NCBI GenBank assembly: GCA_022648165.1
Contig: JALCLX010000001.1
Coordinates: 1-64,000 of the forward strand
Direction: 5' to 3'
DNA: 64,000 nucleotides
Source: Ancrocorticia sp.
GTDB taxonomy: Bacteria > Actinomycetota > Actinomycetes > Actinomycetales > Actinomycetaceae
Shown in pieces: positions 35,622 through 45,242 of the stretch. Under the pieces are notes generated by a model. The model made no database searches. It saw nothing but the letters and a program-made list of their open reading frames with translations, and had not been told where the DNA came from. A program made the position numbers and the translations under genes. Position 1 is the stretch's first letter; each line of letters begins with the position of its first letter.

Positions 35622-37064
35622 ATGAGTACCTTCAGCTCTCTGAACGCCGCTGCGAGTGCGCTCTTCGCGCAACGCAAAGGCCTTGCCGTCGCCGCGCAAA
35701 ACGCGGCCAACGTCAATACCGACGGATACACCCGACAACGAGTTGATTTACAGCCGGTTTCGGGCTCCGCTCCAGCTTCGATTACGGCTAATGCCACCTG
35801 GTCTCCTGGTGGAGTTACCGTGAACGGCATCACCAGGCTGGGAGACGCTTTCCTCGAGACGCGTATGCGCCAGCAATCGGCATCCGCAGGTTACACCGGA
35901 GCACTCTCCGATGCGTGGACACGGATCGAAAGTTCCTTGGGCGAGCCGAGCGAGGATACGGCTATCTCAGCGCGCCTCGGCACCTTTTTTTCGGCATGGC
36001 AGGATATTGCGAACCGGCCTGAGGACGATGCCGCGCGGGCCGTGCTTCTGCAACGTGCACAATCCGTTGTCTCAAGCCTGCGTGATGTTTACACCACCAC
36101 GAACACGCAATGGACCACATTGCGTGCCGAGGCTCAGGCACGGGTTGACGAAGTCAACGTTACAGCTAGCAAGATAGCAAACCTCAACGATCAGATCCGT
36201 AACATGACGGCGAGCGGTGCAGATGTCAATGAACTCCTCGACCAGCGTTCGGTACTCGCCACCCAACTGTCTGAGCTTGTGGGGGCGGAAATGCGGTACA
36301 AAGAGGATGGAACCGCAGACATCATGGTAGGAGGAAACGCATTGGTTTCGGGTTCGTCCTATCACACAATGTCTCTGGCAGGTACCACGTCGTTCTCTGC
36401 GTTAGCTAGCTCTGCCACCCAAGACAGTACTGAAAGCGTCCGCCTTGTCTGGGCTGATTCTGGGCGCAGCGTCAACTCGCAAGGCGGCGAGATCAACGGA
36501 ATGATTGCAGCTCTCGCGCCAGCAGAAGACGGTGGGCCTCTTCTGACCGTTGCCCAGGCGATCAACGAAACAGCCACGGATCTTGCCAGCAGTGTGAACG
36601 CTCTCCATCAGACTGCGCTCACCACTGCTGGAACGCAGGGAGGAGATTTCTTCGCGTTGCCCGCAGACGCTGGCGAACCTGTATTAGAAATCAGCGTCGC
36701 GATCTCTAATACAGAGGACATTGCCGTTCGCGATTCGGAGACCCAAGATGAGCAGGGAAGCGCGCTCAATTCGGCTATCGCAGACAAAATTTCACGCTTG
36801 ACAAGCACCACTGAGCTGTGGAGCAATGCGGTCGTTTCAGTTGGCGTGGAAGTGACCTCTGCGAATGAAAAAGCAGCCACAGCCGAATCTACCAGGCTCG
36901 CTGCAACGTCCGAATGGGAGGCTGTTACGGCACCGGATGCCGATGAAGAAGCGATCTCTATGATTTCCTACCAGCGGGCGTTCCAGGCTTCCGCACGCGC
37001 GATTACGGCTGTTGATGAAATGCTCGACACACTAATCAACGGCACAGGCGTAGTGGGGAGGTAA
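35622..37064 (+). CDS. flgK: Flagellar hook-associated protein 1, FlgK
   Basis: A 480-residue hook-filament junction protein. The N-terminal axial helix (LNAAASALFAQRKGLAVAAQ, then NAANVNTDGYTRQRVDLQ) and the C-terminal SMISYQRAFQASARAITAVD match FlgK. The middle contains the long coiled-coil region (IANLNDQIRNMTASGADVNE) typical of the family. It is followed after 6 bases by flgL. Confidence 0.96.
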   Translation: MSTFSSLNAAASALFAQRKGLAVAAQNAANVNTDGYTRQRVDLQPVSGSAPASITANATWSPGGVTVNGITRLGDAFLETRMRQQSASAGYTGALSDAWTRIESSLGEPSEDTAISARLGTFFSAWQDIANRPEDDAARAVLLQRAQSVVSSLRDVYTTTNTQWTTLRAEAQARVDEVNVTASKIANLNDQIRNMTASGADVNELLDQRSVLATQLSELVGAEMRYKEDGTADIMVGGNALVSGSSYHTMSLAGTTSFSALASSATQDSTESVRLVWADSGRSVNSQGGEINGMIAALAPAEDGGPLLTVAQAINETATDLASSVNALHQTALTTAGTQGGDFFALPADAGEPVLEISVAISNTEDIAVRDSETQDEQGSALNSAIADKISRLTSTTELWSNAVVSVGVEVTSANEKAATAESTRLAATSEWEAVTAPDADEEAISMISYQRAFQASARAITAVDEMLDTLINGTGVVGR

Positions 37065-37070
37065 TCCACC

Positions 37071-38096
37071 ATGGTTGAACGCATTACCCACGCATCTATT
37101 CAGCGCACGGCGCTAGCCAACCTTCAGACTAATCTCAGCCGGCTGAACCAACTACAAGAGCGGCTTACCAGCGGCAAAGTGCTCCAGCGGCCTTCTGATG
37201 ATCCCGCCGCCGCAGTCGATTCAATGCGGATTCGATCGGACCAGCGCAATACCTCGCAATATGCACGCAATGCGGAGAACGGAGTCTCGTGGCTCTCCAC
37301 TCTGGATACCGCACTCACCAGCGCGTCACCCGTGGTAACCAAGATTCGCACTCTCCTACTCGCCTCTGGAAATGCCAGCTATGGCCAGACTCAGCGTGAT
37401 TCGATCGCTACGCAGATAGACGCTCTAGGCGCAACTCTGCTCGAAACTGCGAACACGACATACCTGGGACGATCAGTGTTTGCTGGAAACTCTGAAGCAG
37501 AGTCCGCCTACATCGCTGTCAGTGCACCCGCGTACCAGGTTGAAACTGACGCAGATGGGAATACGGTTCTTGACGCGGACGGCATGCCCGTTTACAAACA
37601 AGATGCGGATGGCAACCGTATTCCTGCACTTGACGCGCAAGGCGATCCGATCACACACACTGTATATCGCTTCACTGGAAACTCCAATGACTCGGTGGAA
37701 CGGCGTATTTCCGATAACAGCACCGTGCGCGTCGATTCCGATGGCTCAAAGGTGTGGGGCGATGAAAACGGCTCTATCTTCGAACTGATCGGAACGATCA
37801 CTGCGGATCTGCGCGCCGGGAAGGATGCCACGCGTTACGTCGATGCGATGGATACATATTCCCAAGCTATCCTTCAGGAAGCCGCGGACGTTGGCACCCG
37901 CTACAATCTTGTCACTGAGGCACAGACATCCATCCAGAATCAACAGTTGACCCTCAAGACTCAACTGTCTGAAGTAGAAGATGCCAATCTACCGGCCACG
38001 ATTGTCGATCTCAAGCTCAGCGAAGTAGCTTATCAGGGTGCTCTTGCCGCCACCGGAAAGATGCTCCAACCGACGCTGTTGGACTACCTGGCATAG
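37071..38096 (+). CDS. flgL: Flagellar hook-associated protein 3, FlgL
   Basis: A 341-residue flagellin-like junction protein. The N-terminal half (TNLSRLNQLQERLTSGKVLQ, then RPSDDPAAAVDSMRIRSDQR) and C-terminal VDLKLSEVAYQGALAATGKM are typical. Residues about 150-190 carry four Asp/Gly repeats of the form DADGN or DAQGD, like calcium-binding loops, inserted in the variable domain. GGGGAGG precedes the start. Confidence 0.95.
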   Translation: MVERITHASIQRTALANLQTNLSRLNQLQERLTSGKVLQRPSDDPAAAVDSMRIRSDQRNTSQYARNAENGVSWLSTLDTALTSASPVVTKIRTLLLASGNASYGQTQRDSIATQIDALGATLLETANTTYLGRSVFAGNSEAESAYIAVSAPAYQVETDADGNTVLDADGMPVYKQDADGNRIPALDAQGDPITHTVYRFTGNSNDSVERRISDNSTVRVDSDGSKVWGDENGSIFELIGTITADLRAGKDATRYVDAMDTYSQAILQEAADVGTRYNLVTEAQTSIQNQQLTLKTQLSEVEDANLPATIVDLKLSEVAYQGALAATGKMLQPTLLDYLA

Positions 38097-38103
38097 GGCA
38101 GCC

Positions 38104-38550
38104 ATGATTTCCGCCAATACAGAACATGTTCCAATTTCACGCATCGGACCCAGCACGCGCGGCTCAGTGCACTTCCTAGAGCCATTGCCTGGGATCGGAA
38201 CATATCGTGATTACACGATCGAATCGCTTGAAGGGGCACCTGGTGTGTTCACAATCGAGGCAATCCCGCGCAATGCACATGGCTGGGCACCGCGGCTCTT
38301 CCTGATTGATCCTGAGATATTCACTCCGCATTACGCCCCAGAAATCCCTTCCAGCGCAACTGCAGCCTTAGGAACAGCGAACCCCATGATATTGGTCGTT
38401 GCAAATCCAAATGGACGCAACGAATCCGACCCCATTACGGTAAATTTGCTCGCTCCGATCATTCTCAATACGGCGACACACACAGCAATGCAAATCGTGC
38501 TCGATCACTCCACCGGATATGGAGTGGCTGTGCCACTCTCCGAAACGTAG
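38104..38550 (+). CDS. fliW: Flagellar assembly factor FliW
   Basis: A 148-residue FliW protein: VHFLEPLPGIGTYRDYTIE at the start, then FLIDPEIFTPHYAPEIP and PITVNLLAPIILNTATHTAM, all characteristic. FliW binds flagellin or CsrA; when flagellin is secreted FliW frees and inhibits CsrA, so flagellin translation resumes. The ATG at 38104 lies 7 bases after flgL. It completes the CsrA-FliW pair in this window. Confidence 0.95.
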   Translation: MISANTEHVPISRIGPSTRGSVHFLEPLPGIGTYRDYTIESLEGAPGVFTIEAIPRNAHGWAPRLFLIDPEIFTPHYAPEIPSSATAALGTANPMILVVANPNGRNESDPITVNLLAPIILNTATHTAMQIVLDHSTGYGVAVPLSET

Positions 38551-38731
38551 TGGCTCTGCATCGCGCTCATGCGCACGTCGTTTACGTATACGGGCAGATA
38601 CGCCTAGCCGCTCTGCACACAAGCACACGTAAACCCGCGCATACGCGGTTCATCCAGCGAAGCGGCATAAGATGAAATGGTTGTGCCCGCGGTTCCCGCC
38701 GCGGCAAATGCAGATCACAGGAGACGATTGC

Positions 38732-40429
38732 ATGAGGATGGAATTCACCCATATCGACGAACTGAGCCACGCACATTACGAACCGGGTGTTCCATTCGAA
38801 ATTCCCACGCCACAGCGTTCCGTATTTGAACTGCTGGAGCATACCTCGCACGCTTATCCCAACGCCGTCGCTATCGATTATTTCGGACAAGAATGGACTT
38901 ATGCACGCGTCTACCGCGAAGCATTGAAGGCCGCAAACGTGCTACACCGCATGGGAGTGAAGCGCGGCGACACAATCTCTATCGCCCTGCCGAACTGCCC
39001 ACAACACTTCATCGCATTCTACGGTGCAATGCGATTGGGCGCCGCAGTCGCGGAGCTCAATCCGCTGGCTCCTGCGGCGCAACTGGAACAACAGATCGGG
39101 CGGCATGACGGCACGATCTGCGTGGCGTGGGACAAGATTGGGCACAAAATGCGTAAAGCCGGAATCTCAGCCCACCAGTTGCTGACGGTAGATCTCACCT
39201 ACGCCATGCCGCGCAAGGTGCGGCTTGGGCTAGCGTTACCCGTAGACAAGGCGGCGCAAGCCAAACGAAAGCTGACGGGCCCGGTACCCGTCGGATCGAA
39301 GTCGTGGGACAAGCTGGTGCACAAATCCGGCCCGGTGCCAGATGCGCTGCCGCAGGCCGAAGCCCAGAATGTGGCCGTGATCCTGCATTCATCTGGTACC
39401 AATGGCGTGCCGAAGTCGGTGCCGCTTACGCACGCAAATATCCGTGCGAACGTCAACCAGAATTTGTTCTGGGTGTATGAGTTGGATCGCGGCGCGGAGA
39501 CGTTCTACTCGTTACTACCCTACTTCCACGCGTTCGGAATGACCTTCATGCTGTGCGCGGCGGTGGCTATTGGTGCTTGCCAAATCGTACTCCCCACCTT
39601 TGACGTACAAATGGCCTTAAAGGCACATCGCCATCGCAATGTGACATTCTTCGTGGGTGTGCCTCCGATGTTCGACCGCATCGAGCGCGGCGCCCGCGAA
39701 TCTGGCACAGACATCTCCACCATCAAATACTCGATTTCCGGCGGAATGTCCTTGAATCGCGAAATCGCCGCGCGTTGGGAGGCCACCACTGGGCACTACA
39801 TCATCGAAGGATATGGGATGTCCGAAACCTGCCCTACACTATGTGGATCGCCACTATCGCCTGCGCGGCGCCCCGGTTGCCTGGGTTTGGTGTTCCCATC
39901 GACGTCAATGCGCTTAGTGGATCTGGACGATCCCACGCGTGATGTGCCCGACGGCGAACCCGGCGAGATTCTGGTTAAAGGACCGCAGGTTTTCTCCGGC
40001 TACCTTGAGGATCCGGAGGAAACTGAGCACGCGTTCGTGGATGGTTGGTTCCGGACGGGCGATATTGGCAGGTGCGACGACGGCTTCATCTACCTGGTTG
40101 ACAGGGCAAAGGACCTGATCATTACCTCTGGTTTCAACGTGTTCCCCTCCCAGGTGGAAGATGCCATCCGGCGCCTCACCAACGCCGAGGACGCCGTCGT
40201 TGTTGGCGTGCCCAGCGCTGCAACGGGCGAAGAAGTCGCCGCGATCGTCAAGGCAAAGTGGGCTAAACCTGACCTGGCGCGGCTGCGGCGCACTCTTGAG
40301 GCCGAACTGCCCCACTACGCGCTACCACGTCACCTCATCCTGAGCGACGAGCTACCCAAGACCATGCTTGGCAAGCCAGATCGCCGAACCGCCCGCAAGA
40401 ACCTGCTGGAGCAGATGAGAGCGCAATAG
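38732..40429 (+). CDS. AMP-binding acyl-CoA ligase-like enzyme
   Basis: A 565-residue adenylate-forming enzyme. The P-loop is SSGTNGVPKSVPLTH (about 215-229), the A5 motif EGYGMSETCP lies near 367, GWFRTGDIG near 440, and the C-terminal KDLIITSGFNVFPSQVEDAI and catalytic lysine in MLGKPDRR are present. It activates a carboxylate as acyl-AMP and most likely makes a CoA thioester; long-chain fatty acids are the commonest substrates for such sequences, but I cannot fix the substrate. AGGAG lies 8 bases before the ATG. It stands alone between fliW and a large ATPase gene, transcribed in the same direction with its own leader of about 180 bases. Confidence 0.9.
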   Translation: MRMEFTHIDELSHAHYEPGVPFEIPTPQRSVFELLEHTSHAYPNAVAIDYFGQEWTYARVYREALKAANVLHRMGVKRGDTISIALPNCPQHFIAFYGAMRLGAAVAELNPLAPAAQLEQQIGRHDGTICVAWDKIGHKMRKAGISAHQLLTVDLTYAMPRKVRLGLALPVDKAAQAKRKLTGPVPVGSKSWDKLVHKSGPVPDALPQAEAQNVAVILHSSGTNGVPKSVPLTHANIRANVNQNLFWVYELDRGAETFYSLLPYFHAFGMTFMLCAAVAIGACQIVLPTFDVQMALKAHRHRNVTFFVGVPPMFDRIERGARESGTDISTIKYSISGGMSLNREIAARWEATTGHYIIEGYGMSETCPTLCGSPLSPARRPGCLGLVFPSTSMRLVDLDDPTRDVPDGEPGEILVKGPQVFSGYLEDPEETEHAFVDGWFRTGDIGRCDDGFIYLVDRAKDLIITSGFNVFPSQVEDAIRRLTNAEDAVVVGVPSAATGEEVAAIVKAKWAKPDLARLRRTLEAELPHYALPRHLILSDELPKTMLGKPDRRTARKNLLEQMRAQ

Positions 40430-40561
40430 CGCACAAAGTGGCTGAGGGCGCCGTCGCATCGCATGCGGCAATTTGGGACTTGAAATCGCGTCTGAGGCAC
40501 CCGATAAACTCATCGCACACACGAACCTAAGAAGCACTCATCACTTCGAAAGGCAGGTATT

Positions 40562-43500
40562 GTGCGCGTACGGCTCCGTGTCCTTTTCCCAAACGGCACT
40601 ACTGATGACATCGTGGTGACGGCAGATGCCACCGCAAGCGTTGGCGCCATCGCCGCTGCGCTGGCGCGCGCCCAGCCTGCACTGATCGCTGCGAATACCC
40701 ATGCGGAGAAGGAAAATGCGGAGCCGTTCACTCTGATTGTGAAGCCTCCTGGTACTCAGGAATATTCCGAGGCCCATCCGGATACCAAGCTCTCCGAATC
40801 CGGGATTAGCTCCGGTTCCACTGTGTGGCTTGCGCGTGCGAACAGAGCCACGGTGAGGACCCATAGAACAAGCGGCACATACAATAACCAATTCACACGG
40901 CCGCCCACTGTGACTCCCCAGTTTCTCGGGCACACCTGGGAAGCTCCTACGCCACCTCAGCCTGCGGAAACCCAGCGTCTACCCGTTGCTGCGATGGTAG
41001 CTCCAGCGATCGTGGGGCTGGCGCTGTACCTGGCCACACACAACACACTCACCTTGCTGTTCGTCGCTCTCGGACCGGTGATGATGCTGGGCAGCTATGC
41101 GGATCGCTGGTTTGGAGAACGCGCAAGGAAAAAGCGCAATGACGCTAAGTTCTCCGCTGCACTTCAGGATATCCGCGTCAAAGCGCAGGCCGCCGCCGCA
41201 GAAGAAATCCGCACACGCGCGCTGGAAGGCGTAGACAGCGATCGTATTATTGCAGCCATGATGGAAGCGACCCCTCTCCTATGGTCGCGCCGGCCGGATC
41301 GCACGGATTTTCTGCAGCTCACACTGGGTTTGGGCAGCCAGCCGTCTCGCTCCCGAATCGTGTTACCTCCGCGAGGGGAGGCTTCCGCCAATCATTGGGA
41401 TCAGCTCATAGATGTGCGCGACGAATTTGCTGACGTCGCGCCGGTGCCGGTGTTTGCCGATTTGCGTACCAGACCGTTAGGGATTGCGGGAACGGGGAAG
41501 GCCGCGCAGGGGCTGGCTCGGGCACTTATCGCACAAGTGGCGGCGCTTCATTCGCCTGCCGAGGTAGTGATAGCTGCAGCAATCGGTGATGAAGGCGATT
41601 GCGCCGGCAGATGCGGATCGAAGCCCGAATTGTGGGACTGGTTGAAGTGGATTCCCCACACGGAATCGCCTCACTCACCTTTGGCCGGTCCACATCTCGC
41701 CACTGCACCAGAACACGTGCATCGGCTCATCACCAATGTGACCGCGGTTCTCGAAGAGCGCCGAAGTACTCAACGCAATGATGGCGCACGCACACATGCA
41801 CCCGCGATCGTACTACTCGTGGAAGGATGCGAATCCGAACGCGGGCGGATTGTCGGCATCGCAGAGCATGGTTCTGATTACGGGATTCACGTTGTGTGGG
41901 TGGCGGCCCGGCAAGCGGAACTTCCAGCAGCATGCACAACATTCGCAGTTCTAGGTTCGCGAACTGCACAAGCCGCCGTGGGCGATACCCTGACACACGA
42001 AATCGTCCCTATCAAACCGCTGACCTGCGGTGCTACAGAGATCGCGGCCGCGGCACTGCAACTGGCACCCATTGTGGATGCCGGCGCTCCGATAATCGAC
42101 GAATCAGACCTGCCGCGCGCGATACCTTTGAAGCCCCTACTCAATGTGCCAGAAGACCACCACGAAGGTATCACTCCAGCAGATGACGGGCTACGTGCCG
42201 TCGTCGGTGTGGACTCGCACGGAGCTTTCGCGATAGATCTGCGGCTTTCTGGGCCTCACGCATTAGTGGGCGGAACAACCGGATCGGGTAAGAGCGGATT
42301 TCTGCAATCGTGGGTCATATCATTGGCGGCAACATACTCACCACAGCGCGTTACATTTCTGCTGGTGGATTACAAGGGCGGCGCGGCATTTGCCGAGTGC
42401 GTAGACCTGCCTCACACTGTTGGCCTGGTCACTGACCTATCACCGCATCTTGTACGGCGAGCACTCACCTCGCTCCGGGCAGAGTTGCGCTACAGAGAAG
42501 AGTTGCTGAGCCGAAAACAGGCCAAAGATTTGGTAACCCTTGAGCGTATGAAAGATCCGGAAGCGCCGCCGGCGCTCGTTGTGGTCGTAGACGAATTTGC
42601 TGCTCTTGCGGCCGAGCTCCCGGATTTCGTTGACGGCATCGTTGATATCGGGCAACGTGGGCGTTCACTTGGGTTGCACCTCATTTTGGCTACCCAACGG
42701 CCTGCGGGCGTCATCAATGAGAACCTGCGGGCAAACACAAATCTGCGAATCGGGTTGCGGATGGCAGATGAATCAGATTCTCTCGATGTACTCGGAGATC
42801 CGATCGCGGCCCACTTCGACCCGCTGACCCCCGGACGTGCGGCCATCCGAACTGGCCCGGGCGCCATCAACGTGTTCCAAACAGGAAACGCTGCCACAGC
42901 AGCGCAAGATTCTGTTCCTTCCATTGAAGTGGAAACACTACGCTTTGGCGCAGGGGAAAAATGGACTATCCCTCCGGTTCCACGATCGCACACAACAGCA
43001 TCTCACCATGATGGGCTCGGCACGCTGATAGCAACAATCAAAGAACGAACCCTACAAGCCGGAATCCCCCAACCTCGCAAACCGTGGCTACCCGAGCTGC
43101 CGGAACACATCACTCTGAACTCGCTCATCGATAATGAGCCCGAATCACATGGAGAATCCGCCGATCTTCGGCTCCCCGTTGGCTTGTTCGATGTACCTGA
43201 ATGCCAAGAGCAGCGTACCGCTTTCCTCTACCCGGAACGGGGTACTGTGGCGGCTATCGGTGCCGGTGGATCCGGAAAAAGCACGTTTCTCCGCACATGC
43301 GCTTATGCTGCTGCCTACGCGAGCGACCATGTGCCTTGGGTGTACGGATTGGACTACGGCGGAGGCGGTTTGGCAGAGCTAACCGGCCTTCCCCATGTGG
43401 GTTCCATCGTGCCAAGTACGGATGAAGAACGCGTAAAGCGCCTGCTCCGCTTTCTTGCAGGCATCACAGCTGCGGGCTCAGGGGACAACCGCATTTTTGT

Positions 43501-44617
43501 GCTGCTTGATTCATTCGGAGCATTTCGCAGCCGATGGGAAATCGAACTCGGGCATGACACTCCTTATCAGCATCTTCTCCGTATCTCAGAACACGGCCGG
43601 CGCGCCGGAATCCACCTGATCATGGCAGCCGAGAGCCCCGCCGCGATACCCGCTGCAATGAACTCCACAATTGCGACTCGAATAGTGCTACGCCAGGCAG
43701 ACAGCGCTTCATATGCGCAACTCGGCGTACCTAACGGCATACTAACGCACGATTCTCCGCCCGGACGTGCTATTAGTGGCGAATATAGCTTGGAACTCCA
43801 GCTCGCGATTGCTATGGACGCCCCTGAAAGCATGCCCGCACCAACGTCTGCACCACCGGTGATTACCAAGCTCGCCACAGTCATTCCGATGCAGTCCACT
43901 CCCCTTATTGTTCGGGATGGTGCACGCGAACTGCCGTTGCTCGGCATCGCCGAAGAGGACCTGCAGCCAATCGGTTTCGAACCTCACGGCCTCATGCTGC
44001 TAGCTGGAATGCCAGGAAGCGGCCGGTCGAATGCTCTTGCCGTCTGCGCATCTGCGCTGCGCACGTGGTCCAGCGCAACGAAACTCGTATACTTTGGGCC
44101 ACGCAATTCCTTCGTGGCGGCCCTCCCCATATGGGACCACCACGCACTCACGCCGGACGAGGCCACCTTACTCGCCTCGGAGCTCATCAAGGACATACTC
44201 GCAGAACAATCCAGCCAACCTATATCCACCCAGCCAGGAATGCCCTGGAATTCACAACAAAACCAGATCGCGCGGCACTCCGTGGGCATTGCCCTCGTAG
44301 TGGAAAGCGTCACCGACTATCTTGCGACACCAGCAGAACAACCCCTCACTTCCCTATTCAAAGAACTGCGGCGCGCCGGACACTTTGGATTAGTGGAGGC
44401 AGAAACTAGCGCGTGGGCAGCTTCGTGGCCGCTCCTCAGCGAAGTGCGGAATCAGCGCCGAGGGCTCGTGCTTCAACCCGACCAGCTTGACGGCGAGACT
44501 CTATTCCGCACGTCTTTCGGACGCACTCAACGCTCTGATTATCCGCCTGGCCGTGGCGAATATGTCGCCGGTGGCAAGGTGTACCGCGTCCAACTTCCGT
44601 ATTTGGCCGCGGAATAA
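40562..44617 (+). CDS. FtsK/SpoIIIE-family ATPase of type VII secretion (EccC/EssC) architecture
   Basis: A 1351-residue protein. Residues 1-93 have a ubiquitin-like (YukD/EsaB) fold pattern; an FTRPP motif at 111-115 precedes two membrane helices (about 141-178). Three P-loop modules follow: GGTTGSGKSG (near 570) with a good Walker B VVVVDEFAAL (near 670) and ATQRP sensor; GAGGSGKST (near 900) with a weaker Walker B VLLDSFGAF; and GMPGSGRSN (near 1150), in which the P-loop lysine is Arg and Walker B is lost. This is the pattern of secretion motors in which only the first module is fully catalytic. No WXG100 substrate, EccB, EccD, EccE or mycosin gene lies in the window. The start is GTG. Confidence 0.88.
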   Translation: MRVRLRVLFPNGTTDDIVVTADATASVGAIAAALARAQPALIAANTHAEKENAEPFTLIVKPPGTQEYSEAHPDTKLSESGISSGSTVWLARANRATVRTHRTSGTYNNQFTRPPTVTPQFLGHTWEAPTPPQPAETQRLPVAAMVAPAIVGLALYLATHNTLTLLFVALGPVMMLGSYADRWFGERARKKRNDAKFSAALQDIRVKAQAAAAEEIRTRALEGVDSDRIIAAMMEATPLLWSRRPDRTDFLQLTLGLGSQPSRSRIVLPPRGEASANHWDQLIDVRDEFADVAPVPVFADLRTRPLGIAGTGKAAQGLARALIAQVAALHSPAEVVIAAAIGDEGDCAGRCGSKPELWDWLKWIPHTESPHSPLAGPHLATAPEHVHRLITNVTAVLEERRSTQRNDGARTHAPAIVLLVEGCESERGRIVGIAEHGSDYGIHVVWVAARQAELPAACTTFAVLGSRTAQAAVGDTLTHEIVPIKPLTCGATEIAAAALQLAPIVDAGAPIIDESDLPRAIPLKPLLNVPEDHHEGITPADDGLRAVVGVDSHGAFAIDLRLSGPHALVGGTTGSGKSGFLQSWVISLAATYSPQRVTFLLVDYKGGAAFAECVDLPHTVGLVTDLSPHLVRRALTSLRAELRYREELLSRKQAKDLVTLERMKDPEAPPALVVVVDEFAALAAELPDFVDGIVDIGQRGRSLGLHLILATQRPAGVINENLRANTNLRIGLRMADESDSLDVLGDPIAAHFDPLTPGRAAIRTGPGAINVFQTGNAATAAQDSVPSIEVETLRFGAGEKWTIPPVPRSHTTASHHDGLGTLIATIKERTLQAGIPQPRKPWLPELPEHITLNSLIDNEPESHGESADLRLPVGLFDVPECQEQRTAFLYPERGTVAAIGAGGSGKSTFLRTCAYAAAYASDHVPWVYGLDYGGGGLAELTGLPHVGSIVPSTDEERVKRLLRFLAGITAAGSGDNRIFVLLDSFGAFRSRWEIELGHDTPYQHLLRISEHGRRAGIHLIMAAESPAAIPAAMNSTIATRIVLRQADSASYAQLGVPNGILTHDSPPGRAISGEYSLELQLAIAMDAPESMPAPTSAPPVITKLATVIPMQSTPLIVRDGARELPLLGIAEEDLQPIGFEPHGLMLLAGMPGSGRSNALAVCASALRTWSSATKLVYFGPRNSFVAALPIWDHHALTPDEATLLASELIKDILAEQSSQPISTQPGMPWNSQQNQIARHSVGIALVVESVTDYLATPAEQPLTSLFKELRRAGHFGLVEAETSAWAASWPLLSEVRNQRRGLVLQPDQLDGETLFRTSFGRTQRSDYPPGRGEYVAGGKVYRVQLPYLAAE

Positions 44618-44663
44618 GGATAAGGAGAAATACTTGTCACACGCTTAGCAAGAACCACACGTG

Positions 44664-45242
44664 TCAACGCACTACTGCAAAGCCGCCGGTCCATCCAATC
44701 TTCTCCGAAGCGGCTAACGTAAGCTGCAGGAATCCGAGTGCCTCAAGTTCATGGGCACGCTTCAACGCGCCCGCATCGATAGCCTCAAGTCCCCCCGCCT
44801 TCACGGCCTCGATCAGGATGGATTTAGCATCTGCATCATCGCCAGCTACAAGCACCGTTGTAGTGTTTTCACCAACCTTGCCAGTAGCCAGCGTGGCAGC
44901 GAACGTGGTGTTGAAGGCCTTCAGAACATGTGATTCTGGCAGCATCTTTTGGATCTCCACGGCAGCGGAACTGCCTACCGGCACAACTAGTTCATCGAAC
45001 GTTTGGAAGTTCAATGGATTCGTAATGTCCACTACTACCTTGCCCACGAGCTGCTTACCATACGAAGCGATAATGCCATCAACTGCGGGATAAGGAACTG
45101 CCAAAACAACCACGTCACCCGAAATCGCGGCCTTCCCCACCTCGTCATGGCCAATGTGATTCACAGCCGCGCCACCAGCCGAAAGCACCTTGTCAATAGC
45201 CTGCGCCATATTGCCATTCCCAAAGATCGTAAACGAAGCCAT
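44664..45242 (-). CDS. NADP oxidoreductase, coenzyme F420-dependent-type fold
   Basis: A 192-residue single Rossmann domain protein. The nucleotide-binding motif FTIFGNGNMAQAI is at the N-terminus, and VVDITNPLNFQTFDELVVP and HVLKAFNTTFAATLATGKV are typical of the NADPH-dependent F420 reductase-like family (which includes many members that do not use F420). Substrate unknown. It converges on the large ATPase gene with a gap of 46 bases. Upstream lies a 52-base palindrome, so expression is probably controlled there. Confidence 0.85.
   Translation of the reverse strand: MASFTIFGNGNMAQAIDKVLSAGGAAVNHIGHDEVGKAAISGDVVVLAVPYPAVDGIIASYGKQLVGKVVVDITNPLNFQTFDELVVPVGSSAAVEIQKMLPESHVLKAFNTTFAATLATGKVGENTTTVLVAGDDADAKSILIEAVKAGGLEAIDAGALKRAHELEALGFLQLTLAASEKIGWTGGFAVVR

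Noticed and set aside
40562-44617. A complete type VII secretion locus
   Set aside because: No WXG100 protein, EccB, EccD, EccE or mycosin gene lies near; only the motor is present.
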